A stretch of 36,305 nucleotides of DNA from Bacillus sp. HF117_J1_D (lineage in GTDB: Bacteria; Bacillota; Bacilli; Bacillales; Bacillaceae_C), in the NCBI GenBank assembly GCA_009928435.1, contig JAABNQ010000034.1:1-36305 (forward strand), read 5' to 3'. Made by a program: the position numbers and the translations under genes. The notes beneath the pieces are model-generated. The model did not search any database. It worked only from the letters and a program-made list of their open reading frames with translations, and was not told the origin of the DNA. Shown here one piece after another: positions 8,031 to 15,357 of this stretch (position 1 is its first letter; each line of letters opens with the position of its first letter).

Positions 8031-8613
8031 TTCCCTCTCTCCCTTCGGCCAGCTTTGCCGCATGCATATATTCCTCCATCGTATTCATATTCCAAACATC
8101 AACAATCTCTTCTTTTATTGTAAAATACTCCACATCCATTCGGTCAAGCAAAGCTCTTACCGATCTTTTTCCATCCTCCAGCGTTTCCTTGACTATATCC
8201 GAAACTCGAGCATCATACGCAGCCAGCAGCGGATGCATGCGCCCTTCATGAACAGGGACAACTGCATCCCTGTCACTCCTCTTTAAAATGGAAACCAACT
8301 CAAGCCCTAGCCTGGCGGATACAAATGGCATATCGCAGGCGATCATCAAACAAGGCCCCTCTTCCACTTTCTTTAACCCTGTATAAATCCCGGCAAGTGG
8401 TCCTTGCCCTTTAAAAGCAGGTTCATCTTCGAGAATAACAGCATCCATATGTTCATAAACAGCAGGGTCGTTGGCAACGACAATCATCTGATCGGAATCT
8501 GGGCCGAACTCAGCCACAATCCGGTCAATGACACGGATTCCTCCTACTTTCATCAGTGCTTTGTTTTGCCCCATTCGGCTTGACTTTCCGCCTGCTAAAA
8601 TAATCGTATTCAA
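8020..8613 (-). CDS. mobA: Molybdenum cofactor guanylyltransferase MobA
   Basis: MobA attaches GMP to molybdopterin to form the guanine dinucleotide cofactor used by DMSO-reductase-type enzymes such as nitrate reductase and formate dehydrogenase. The nucleotidyltransferase signature IILAGGKSSRMGQNKAL is at the N-terminus, followed by the acidic GTP/metal site MIACDMPFV and VPVHEGRMHPL. Starting at the TTG at 8613 (GGAGG 7 bases upstream) gives 197 aa, close to B. subtilis MobA (199); the longer frame from 8676 lacks a ribosome site and adds non-conserved residues. It is the first gene of the mobA-moaE-moaD-moeB-yhfC operon and is divergent from the gene at 8693, so a promoter must lie in 8614-8692. 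Confidence 0.92.
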   Translation of the reverse strand: MNTIILAGGKSSRMGQNKALMKVGGIRVIDRIVAEFGPDSDQMIVVANDPAVYEHMDAVILEDEPAFKGQGPLAGIYTGLKKVEEGPCLMIACDMPFVSARLGLELVSILKRSDRDAVVPVHEGRMHPLLAAYDARVSDIVKETLEDGKRSVRALLDRMDVEYFTIKEEIVDVWNMNTMEEYMHAAKLAEGREGNDL

Positions 8614-8692
8614 CGTAGCGCCTCCTGGTCTATTTACGAAATGAACTGAATCTTGTAATCTAAACATACTATCCAACGAATCGAGTGGTTTT

Positions 8693-9271
8693 ATGAGTTT
8701 GAAAAAAATAACCGTCTATGCTACAGGACTTTTCTTTGGCTTTTGCCTGTTTATATGGATCCTGACTGGAAAATGGATGGCCGAGGGCAACAAACCAAAA
8801 GCTGACGGAACATATGATTATGCACTTGTTTTGGGAGCAAAAGTCAATGGAGAGACTCCTTCACTTTCCTTGCAATACCGCTTAGAATCCGCACTTTACT
8901 ATGCTGAACATCACCCTCATGTAACGTTGATTTTATCCGGCGGACAAGGTCCTGATGAGCTGATTTCAGAAGCTGAAGCAATGAAGCGTTATCTCGTCGC
9001 TCGCGGTATCCCCAAAAGCAGATTGATTGTAGAAAAAAATTCCTCGTCAACATATGAGAATATTCTTTATTCAAGAGATCTGCTCCCGTCATCAACCGAA
9101 GGCGTTACGATCATTACAAGCGACTATCATCTGGCAAGAGCCCGCAAAATTGCAGACAAACTGGGCTTGCAGACAGATTCTGTTGAAGCGGAAACACCAA
9201 AAGTTGTGAGACTGAAGTTAACAACTAGAGAGCGATTGGCCCTTATAAAAACAGTTTTTTCACACAAGTAA
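8693..9271 (+). CDS. YdcF/SanA-like protein (DUF218), membrane-anchored
   Basis: A 192-aa protein with one N-terminal membrane segment (about residues 5-27) and an extracytoplasmic DUF218 domain. Family landmarks are YDYALVLGAKVNGETPS, LILSGGQGPDELISEAEAMKRYL, RGIPKSRLIVEKNSSSTYENI and IITSDYHLARAR. Relatives such as SanA and YdcF are linked to cell envelope integrity, and some bind S-adenosylmethionine; the reaction is not settled. The ribosome site before the ATG is weak (GAGTGG). The gene is alone, divergent from mobA, with a 264-base gap after it in which I find no gene. Confidence 0.85.
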   Translation: MSLKKITVYATGLFFGFCLFIWILTGKWMAEGNKPKADGTYDYALVLGAKVNGETPSLSLQYRLESALYYAEHHPHVTLILSGGQGPDELISEAEAMKRYLVARGIPKSRLIVEKNSSSTYENILYSRDLLPSSTEGVTIITSDYHLARARKIADKLGLQTDSVEAETPKVVRLKLTTRERLALIKTVFSHK

Positions 9272-9535
9272 GTTTAAAAATAGTATAGCAGAAATTCCAC
9301 TCCTCATGGAAAGCTGCGTTTTCATATTTAGTTTTAGTTTATAAGGAAAGCGGGTAGTCATGCCCAGATTGTATAGGCTGATCAAACCTTATGTGCTTCC
9401 TTCTCTAAGCAATGCAACATTTTTTCATACTATATAACAGAAGCACAAACGCTCTCATAAAATCCAATCTTTCGTAATTCAAGATATTTTTTAGTAAAAT
9501 AATTTTATCTTCAAAGGCGAAGGAGGCCAATAGAT

Positions 9536-9883
9536 TTGGAAGATATTAATGTTCAGCAGGTTCAGCATATGATTAATCAGTTTGCTAGAGAAACTGTCTT
9601 TATTCATTTGGAAACGACAAATGGCGCATACGCCTCACATAAGGATGAATCGTTTTTTTCATCTGGTGCATATATCCGCAACACAGAAATCTGTTACGAG
9701 CATGGAAAAATCAAAGGGGATGGCCCCTACAGGGTCGGATTGAAGATGCCAGTCGGATGGGTTTATGCAGAAGGACTAACTCATTTTGAAATGGACGACC
9801 AGGGCAGGCTTTTATTGGCAGGACACGATTTCGAGGGAAAGCTGGCAGTTGCCTTACAAATAAGCAAAACCCCTTTCGAATAA
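9536..9883 (+). CDS. yojF: DUF1806 family protein YojF, partner of BshB2
   Basis: A 115-aa soluble protein of the DUF1806 family, equivalent to B. subtilis YojF, which always neighbours the bacillithiol deacetylase gene. Visible stretches include VQQVQHMINQFARETVFIHLETTNGAYASH, in outline, then FFSSGAYIRN and GPYRVGLKMPVGWVYAEGLTHFE. No catalytic motif is evident; a supporting role to BshB2 is inferred from linkage only. The TTG start at 9536 has GAAGGAGG 9 bases upstream. bshB2 begins 38 bases downstream with its own site, so the two form one transcription unit. Confidence 0.88.
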   Translation: MEDINVQQVQHMINQFARETVFIHLETTNGAYASHKDESFFSSGAYIRNTEICYEHGKIKGDGPYRVGLKMPVGWVYAEGLTHFEMDDQGRLLLAGHDFEGKLAVALQISKTPFE

Positions 9884-9921
9884 TCGGACATATCGAGACT
9901 TTAAAAAGGAGCGAAAAGCCA

Positions 9922-10605
9922 ATGGAAAAGGAACGGCAAGTTTTAGTGATTTTCCCTCACCCGGATGACGAGGCTTTCGGAGTCTCGGGAACAATCATGA
10001 AGCATATAAATAATGGAACACCAGTGACTTATGCATGTCTAACGCTTGGAGAAATGGCTAGAAATCTCGGAAACCCGCCTTTTGTAACAAGGGAATCATT
10101 GCCTAAAATCCGGAAAGCCGAGCTTGAAAAAGCGTCTGAGATCATGGGGATTACAGATTTGCGGATGATGGGCTACCGTGATAAAACGCTGGAGTTTGAA
10201 AATGATGAGGAGCTTGCAAATATGGTATTCAAGCTAATGGAAGAATTGGATCCTTCCCTTATCATTTCCTTCTACCCTGGTTATTCCGTACATCCTGATC
10301 ATGAAGCTACAGCAAGAGCGGTCATTCGTACGGTCCGCAGACTGCCGAAGGACAAAAGGCCGAAGCTTCATCTCGTTGCCTTTTCCAATAATCATGAAGC
10401 GGAACTGGGGAAAGCTGACGTTATTCACGATATAAGTGATGTATGGGAGAAAAAAGTAGACGTTTTAAAAGCGCACATCTCCCAAACCGCCTGGATGATG
10501 GATGAAATGTTGGAAGGTGTTGCATCAGGAAATCCCGATTGGACGGAGCGGATGCTGAGAGAGCGTTTTTGGACATACGCTTGGGAAAATGATCAAGTTT
10601 TATAA
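9922..10605 (+). CDS. bshB2: Bacillithiol biosynthesis deacetylase BshB2
   Basis: A PIG-L/LmbE-type zinc deacetylase. In bacilli it removes the acetyl group from N-acetylglucosaminyl-malate, the second step in making bacillithiol, the low-molecular-weight thiol of Firmicutes; it may also act on bacillithiol conjugates. The metal site HPDDE is at residues 13-17, with the second motif HPDHEATARA in the middle of the protein. Length 227 aa is close to B. subtilis YojG (221). AAAAAGGAGCG lies before the ATG. Pairing with yojF identifies it as BshB2 rather than BshB1, which is encoded with mgsA and bshA elsewhere. Confidence 0.92.
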   Translation: MEKERQVLVIFPHPDDEAFGVSGTIMKHINNGTPVTYACLTLGEMARNLGNPPFVTRESLPKIRKAELEKASEIMGITDLRMMGYRDKTLEFENDEELANMVFKLMEELDPSLIISFYPGYSVHPDHEATARAVIRTVRRLPKDKRPKLHLVAFSNNHEAELGKADVIHDISDVWEKKVDVLKAHISQTAWMMDEMLEGVASGNPDWTERMLRERFWTYAWENDQVL

Positions 10606-10611
10606 GGATAA

Positions 10612-10654
10612 AACCGCATTAAATCAATCTCTTTAGATTCGATTTAATGCGGTT
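10612..10654. terminator. Bidirectional terminator between bshB2 and the HAD gene
   Basis: A perfect 14-bp stem AACCGCATTAAATC / GATTTAATGCGGTT encloses a second small AATCT/AGATT stem. It separates the convergent bshB2 and HAD phosphatase genes. Confidence 0.8.
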
Positions 10655-10672
10655 CACTTTATTTTACATATG

Positions 10673-11545
10673 TTACGATATCGCCATTTCCTCAAGAACT
10701 TTGTTGATTACTTCGGCTACCCCGTTTTCTGTGTTCAAACCTGCAACATAACGGCAAGTGTCTTTGATTTCTGTTTCAGCATTTCCCATGGCAACCGAAT
10801 GTCCAACCAACTCTAACATAGACAAATCATTATAGTTATCACCAAAAGCCATTATCTCCTTGAGAGAGATTCCCCGCTTTTCCGCATAGCGCTTTAAGGC
10901 ATTTCCTTTTTTCGCTTGCTTATGGGTAATTTCAATGTTCTGACGTCCTGAAGCAGTCACTGTAATCCCATTCATTTGTTCAAGTCGCTTGCTTACATCT
11001 ACAAGCAGTGATTGATCTTTTGAAAAGCCGAAAAATTTATAGGTTGTAATGTCCTCCACTCCAAAAACACCATCGAAATCATTCACTATTTTAATCAGAC
11101 GTTTTTCAAACCGCTTTTCAACCCTTCTTCTTAACTTCGAAACTTCTATAGAAGGATTGGCAGTAAGATAAATATCCATGACAGCCTGAATTCCTTTTTC
11201 ATAATTAGTTGTATAGGTTCCGTTACTCGTATAAAGCTCATAGTACATGTCTGCATTATCGAGTACATAAGCGACTTTTTCCGCTGTCATTTCATCTAGC
11301 CCGATTCCAAATTCAATATTTCCTTCTTCATCCCTGATTTCTGCACCATTCAAACAGATAGCTGGACATTGAATGTCAACTTTATCCAATACATAACGCA
11401 GATCATGATAGGAGCGCCCTGTCGCAACAAGAAAATCAATCCCCTGTTCTCTGGCGGCATGGATTGCAAGCTTATTCTCTTCACTTACTTCCTGACTAGC
11501 ATTGAGCAGTGTTCCATCCATATCGGTGGCGATACATTTAATCAA
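10673..11545 (-). CDS. Cof-type HAD-IIB family phosphatase
   Basis: A haloacid dehalogenase superfamily phosphatase of the Cof (IIB) subfamily. These act on sugar phosphates, flavin mononucleotide or similar small phosphorylated metabolites; the substrate cannot be told from sequence. Motif I is DMDGTLL near the N-terminus, motif II VATGRSYHD, motif III the lysine of KGNALKRYAE, and motif IV GDNYNDLSML. I prefer the TTG at 11545 (protein begins with the common MIKCIATDMDGT pattern, GGGG 8 bases upstream, 290 aa). The ATG at 11551 is only 2 bases from the same site but would add just two residues. It is transcribed alone, with a 355-base gap upstream holding operator-like repeats. Confidence 0.85.
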   Translation of the reverse strand: MIKCIATDMDGTLLNASQEVSEENKLAIHAAREQGIDFLVATGRSYHDLRYVLDKVDIQCPAICLNGAEIRDEEGNIEFGIGLDEMTAEKVAYVLDNADMYYELYTSNGTYTTNYEKGIQAVMDIYLTANPSIEVSKLRRRVEKRFEKRLIKIVNDFDGVFGVEDITTYKFFGFSKDQSLLVDVSKRLEQMNGITVTASGRQNIEITHKQAKKGNALKRYAEKRGISLKEIMAFGDNYNDLSMLELVGHSVAMGNAETEIKDTCRYVAGLNTENGVAEVINKVLEEMAIS

Positions 11546-11728
11546 TGTCATGTCCCCTTCTCTTTAGGCTTTTCCGTCCTCTGATATTGGCATGTATTCT
11601 AGCGAAAAAACGGAAAAAATGCAACGAAACCTACTTTGCATAGCCTTCATCTGGATATCAACTTTCATTCTATGCAAGCTGCGGAGAAAACATGTTGCTT
11701 ATTCGATTTTTTACGTGCGAAATGGTTT

Positions 11729-11746
11729 AATCAAACAAATGATTAA
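11729..11746. promoter_or_regulatory. Operator-like site A, AATCAAACAAATGATTAA
   Basis: It has an inverted repeat TTAATCA / TGATTAA (one base wider on the left). Fifteen of 18 bases match site B at 11832, and a 15-base core is identical to 32959-32973. It lies about 180 bases upstream of the HAD phosphatase. The form suits a dimeric TetR-type repressor, which is inference only. Confidence 0.4.
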
Positions 11747-11831
11747 CACTACATAATTCTTGATACACTACTCAATCTAACTTTGGATGCTGAACCATCT
11801 TAATAAAAATATTTCCCCACTCATTCTCACC

Positions 11832-11849
11832 AATCAAACGTTTGATTAA
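11832..11849. promoter_or_regulatory. Operator-like site B, 16-bp perfect palindrome
   Basis: AATCAAACGTTTGATT (11832-11847) is a perfect palindrome, and with the following AA it matches site A outside the central three bases. It stands just outside the recQ terminator. No regulator gene is near. Confidence 0.4.
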
Positions 11850-11855
11850 TTCTAA

Positions 11856-11900
11856 GAAAAAACCGCCAAAACGCTGAATAAGTGGTTTGGCGGGTTTTTT
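11856..11900 (-). terminator. Terminator of recQ
   Basis: On the minus strand CCGCCAAA pairs with TTTGGCGG across an unpaired stretch, followed by TTTTTTC. The run of A residues before it makes it partly two-way. Confidence 0.75.
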
Positions 11901-14036
11901 TTACGCTTTTTGTTTTTCTAAATAAGCTCTGATCATGAAAAAGCTGATTTCCTCCGGAAGAAGTTCTTTGATTGGCGTCAACCTCTCCCGTCCTGCTTGT
12001 TCAACTGCCCTCTGAATAGATGGCTCAAATTCAGCAGGAACAAAGCGAGACCAATCCACTTCCAACCCATCGCCTGGACATTTTAACAAATGCCCCTCAA
12101 TGGTTCTTTCCGTTACGCCGCGCTCACTAGCAATTTCTGCGATGGAAAGACCCTCCTCCAACAAACGATGAGTGATATGATGACTGGGTTCCTTGTTTGA
12201 AGCCCTCCCTGATCGCTTTTTGGGTGCTTGTCCAATTGGAAAGCTCATTTCCGTCCTTTCTATCCCTTGCTCCTCACAATACTGATTGATTGCTTTTAGA
12301 AAGGTTGGTCCGTACGCCTCCAGCTTCCTCTCTCCGACACCTTTGATTTGCATTAGCTCCGCCTCGTTTTTTGGAAGCAATGCACTCATTTCTCTTAACG
12401 TCACATCTGAAAAAATGATATATGGCGGGACATTTTCACCATCAGCGACCTCTTTTCTAAGTTTGCGCAGCAACTCAAACAGCATGTTGTCTTCCACAAT
12501 TTGTGTAATACGCATATTTTCTTTCTTCATCACTTTTTCTTTTCCACGCAAAACATCTCCAGCTATTTCGGTCAACATCAAAATGGGATAAGATCCATCG
12601 GTAGGACGCAAATATCCTTCTGCCGTTAAAAAGTCGATGAACTCCATTGTCTCCTTCTGGGTCTTATTATTCATAATTCCATAGGTAGACAGCTTGTCAA
12701 AGCCAAAGCTTCGTATTTTTTGGTCCGAGGAACCAGTTAGCACTTTGGCAATCATCGTTTTCCCAAATCTCTCATTCATTCGCCTAATACAAGACAAAAC
12801 CATTTGGGCATCGACGGTCACATCGACTTGCGCCCTATCATCGGTACAGTTACCGCATTTTCCACAAATAGGAGCATTTTCTTCTCCAAAATAGTGCAGA
12901 ATATACTGCTGTAGACAAGACTCTGTATGGCCATAGGCAATCATTTTTCTCAGCTTGCCGAACTCGTTTTCTTTACGCTGTTCATCCATTTCAGACTGGT
13001 CGATGAGAAATGATTGGATATGGCTGTCTTGGGGAGCAAAAAGCAAAATGCAATCACTTTCCTCGCCATCTCTCCCTGCCCTGCCTGCCTCTTGATAATA
13101 GGACTCCATGTTGCGCGGTATCTGATAATGGATCACAAACCGGACGTTTGATTTATTAATACCCATTCCAAAGGCATTTGTCGCAATCATCACATCAATA
13201 TCATCATATAGGAACTTCTCTTGATAAATCCCGCGGCTTTTTTCTGATAATCCTGCGTGGTACTTCCCAACCGCAATTCCTTTAGCTTTCAGTAAATGAT
13301 ATAACCGCTCCACTTCTTTCCTTGTCGCCGCGTAGACAATTCCAGCCTGTCCTGAATTTTTTCGGATATAATCAATTAAAAATAGATCCCGATCCTGTCC
13401 TTTGACAACATGGAAATGGAGATTCTCCCTTTCAAACCCCGTGACTATCGTATGATCTGCGCTGATATCCAAAAGCTGGCGAATATCTTCGCGCACCTGT
13501 GGAGTAGCAGTTGCAGTCAATGCCAATACCGTCGGCTTTGGATTAATTCTGTTAATTAATTTTCGGATCAGCAAATAACTTGGGCGAAAGTCATGCCCCC
13601 ACTGCGAGATACAATGCGCCTCATCTATTGCGACAAGCGAAATATGGACCTCCTTAAGGAGTCTTAAAAAATAATCAGTTTCCAGTCTCTCCGGTGCAAT
13701 ATACACCAGCTTATATTTACCATTATATAAGCCTGACATCCGCTCCCGCATTTCTGATCCTGTAATAGTGCTGTTAATAAAAGTAGAAGGAATACCAGCC
13801 TTGTCCAGTGCATCCACTTGATCCTTCATCAGCGAAATCAATGGAGAAATAACGATTGTGATTCCACGCAACGATAAGCCGGGAATCTGATAACATAGGG
13901 ACTTTCCGCCTCCTGTCGGCATAATACCAAGGGTATCCTTGCCCTCCAGCACTTTTTGAATGATGGTACCCTGCCCTGGTCGAAATTCATCAAATCCAAA
14001 GTAAGACTGCAGAAAGCCTTTTGCCTTCGTCAACAA
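11901..14036 (-). CDS. recQ: ATP-dependent DNA helicase RecQ, long form
   Basis: RecQ is a 3'-to-5' DNA helicase used in recombination and fork repair. Domain order: helicase core with Walker A TGGGKS (41-46) and DEAH (138-141), the second RecA-like domain with the arginine finger region QEAGRAGRDGE, a four-cysteine zinc site (ESCLQQ then CGKCGNC, about 375-400), a winged-helix RQC region, an HRDC domain (about 515-595), and a C-terminal helix-turn-helix segment (GLSIAEIASERGVTERTIEGHL, about 640-660, in outline). At 711 aa it is about 120 longer than B. subtilis RecQ (591); the extra part is the C-terminal HTH-like domain known from longer RecQ forms. TTG start with AGGAGG 9 bases upstream. 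Confidence 0.95.
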   Translation of the reverse strand: MLTKAKGFLQSYFGFDEFRPGQGTIIQKVLEGKDTLGIMPTGGGKSLCYQIPGLSLRGITIVISPLISLMKDQVDALDKAGIPSTFINSTITGSEMRERMSGLYNGKYKLVYIAPERLETDYFLRLLKEVHISLVAIDEAHCISQWGHDFRPSYLLIRKLINRINPKPTVLALTATATPQVREDIRQLLDISADHTIVTGFERENLHFHVVKGQDRDLFLIDYIRKNSGQAGIVYAATRKEVERLYHLLKAKGIAVGKYHAGLSEKSRGIYQEKFLYDDIDVMIATNAFGMGINKSNVRFVIHYQIPRNMESYYQEAGRAGRDGEESDCILLFAPQDSHIQSFLIDQSEMDEQRKENEFGKLRKMIAYGHTESCLQQYILHYFGEENAPICGKCGNCTDDRAQVDVTVDAQMVLSCIRRMNERFGKTMIAKVLTGSSDQKIRSFGFDKLSTYGIMNNKTQKETMEFIDFLTAEGYLRPTDGSYPILMLTEIAGDVLRGKEKVMKKENMRITQIVEDNMLFELLRKLRKEVADGENVPPYIIFSDVTLREMSALLPKNEAELMQIKGVGERKLEAYGPTFLKAINQYCEEQGIERTEMSFPIGQAPKKRSGRASNKEPSHHITHRLLEEGLSIAEIASERGVTERTIEGHLLKCPGDGLEVDWSRFVPAEFEPSIQRAVEQAGRERLTPIKELLPEEISFFMIRAYLEKQKA

Positions 14037-14142
14037 TGCTACAGACCTCCTGATTTTTTAATAAAGTAGAAAATAGAACTTGCTATGGAAAGTTTATATA
14101 TTAAGAAGTTTCTTTTACCGGCTGAGCCTGCCAACAGATAGG

Positions 14143-14210
14143 ACATCCCACCGAAGGGATGTGGCGGCTTGAGGTGACCAGCGCCTAGCCCTCCAGTCAC
14201 ATGTGCCGCC
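14143..14210. repeat. Structured GC-rich element, likely dispersed repeat
   Basis: ACATCCC/GGGATGT forms a hairpin at 14143-14162. Directly after it GGCGGC (14163-14168) pairs with GCCGCC (14205-14210), and inside that GTGAC (14174-14178) pairs with GTCAC (14196-14200). The core CCAGCGCCTA matches the reverse complement of the repeat arm at the start of the window. It is non-coding, between recQ and the threonine dehydrogenase gene. Confidence 0.5.
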
Positions 14211-14271
14211 TCCCCGGTCTATTCAGCAAGGCTCTGCACGTTTCCAGATAGTTTCAGTATATCAAAACGAA

Positions 14272-14300
14272 GAGCCTTCCTGCTATGGCACAGGAGGCTC
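14272..14300 (-). terminator. Terminator of the kbl-tdh operon
   Basis: GAGCC..TCCTG pairs with CAGGA..GGCTC around TATG with one mismatch. On the minus strand it is followed by TTCGTTTT, right after the dehydrogenase stop. Confidence 0.7.
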
Positions 14301-14303
14301 AAA

Positions 14304-15245
14304 TTATTTATCTTTGATTTTTTCTAGCATATCAGCTGTCATTTCTGTCAAACCAAATTCTGGCTTAAATCCCCAATCCTGTCTAGCAGCTGAGTCATCC
14401 AAAGAGTCTGGCCAACTGTCAGCTATCGCCTGCCGAATGGGGTCAATTTTATAATCAAGAACAAATGAAGGGATATGCTTTTTAATTTCATTGCCGATAT
14501 CCTCAGGCGTAATATTCATAGCCGTTATATTATAGGAGTTTCGACATGTTAGATTGTTAAGGTCAGCCTCCATGAGGTGTATGATGGCATTCAGAGCATC
14601 TGGCATATACATCATGTCTAAACAAGTATTGGGACCGACAAAACAAGTATAGCTTTTATTCCGGGTCGCTTCATCATAGATTTCCACGGCATAATCTGTT
14701 GTACCACCTCCAGGAGGTGTCATATGTGAGACAAGCCCGGGAAATCGGACACCCCTTGTGTCTACTCCATATTTATGAAAATAATAATCACAAAGAAGTT
14801 CGCCTGCAACTTTATTGATTCCGTACATGGTAGATGGTCGCTGGATCGTGATCTGGGGCGTTTGCTGCTTTGGTGTTTCAGAACCGAAAGCGCCTATCGA
14901 ACTGGGAACAAAAACTTTCACATCAAGCTCGCGCGCTGCTTCCAGCACATTGATAAGGCCACCCATGTTAAGCTTCCATGCCCAAAGTGGCTTCGTCTCC
15001 GCCGAGGCAGAAAGTAATGCAGCCAGGTGAATGATCGTATCCACCTCATATGTCTTAGCTGTTTTCCATACTTCATTGCCAGCTAGAACATCTAACACTT
15101 TAAAAGGGCCTGACTCAACCACTTCGTTGTCCAGGCGGCGGATATCCGTTGCAATCACATGGTTATCCCCATACTCGTGACGCAGTTTCATAACGAGCTC
15201 TGAACCAATCTGTCCCAAGGAACCAGTCACCAAGATCTTTTTCAT
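14304..15245 (-). CDS. L-threonine 3-dehydrogenase, short-chain (epimerase-like) type
   Basis: An NAD-dependent epimerase/dehydratase-fold enzyme of 313 aa. The dinucleotide loop TGSLGQIG is at residues 7-14, with the catalytic serines of PSSIGAFG (115-116) and Tyr141/Lys145 in MYGINK. Later motifs VRFPGLVSHMTPPGGGTTDYA and FVGPNTCLDMMYMPD are typical of short-chain L-threonine dehydrogenases rather than sugar epimerases. It would oxidise threonine to 2-amino-3-ketobutyrate, the substrate of the Kbl enzyme encoded just upstream. B. subtilis uses an unrelated zinc-type Tdh, so the symbol is left blank. The start at 15245 has GGAGG 8 bases upstream; the frame open to 15266 adds seven residues without support. 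Confidence 0.85.
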   Translation of the reverse strand: MKKILVTGSLGQIGSELVMKLRHEYGDNHVIATDIRRLDNEVVESGPFKVLDVLAGNEVWKTAKTYEVDTIIHLAALLSASAETKPLWAWKLNMGGLINVLEAARELDVKVFVPSSIGAFGSETPKQQTPQITIQRPSTMYGINKVAGELLCDYYFHKYGVDTRGVRFPGLVSHMTPPGGGTTDYAVEIYDEATRNKSYTCFVGPNTCLDMMYMPDALNAIIHLMEADLNNLTCRNSYNITAMNITPEDIGNEIKKHIPSFVLDYKIDPIRQAIADSWPDSLDDSAARQDWGFKPEFGLTEMTADMLEKIKDK

Positions 15246-15357
15246 TGTATTGCCTCCTGGCATCAACGATCTGCTGTTTGTGAACCTCCACTGTACTGAA
15301 ATACCAATATGCTTTCATCTCACCACTTACAGAAGTAGGTGCTTCTGCTGAATGAGG

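Larger units (their letters stand above)
11546..11900. other. Intergenic gap between recQ and the HAD gene
   Basis: No reading frame with a ribosome site is seen. The gap holds the recQ terminator at its right end and two copies of AATCAAACnnnTGATTAA (annotated separately). The promoter for the HAD gene must lie here, but I could not fix it. Confidence 0.5.

Noticed and set aside
9309-9326. A catabolite-response-like sequence, TGGAAAGCTGCGTTTTCA
   Set aside because: The two half-sites are about four bases too far apart for a CcpA site, and no start codon or promoter lies nearby.
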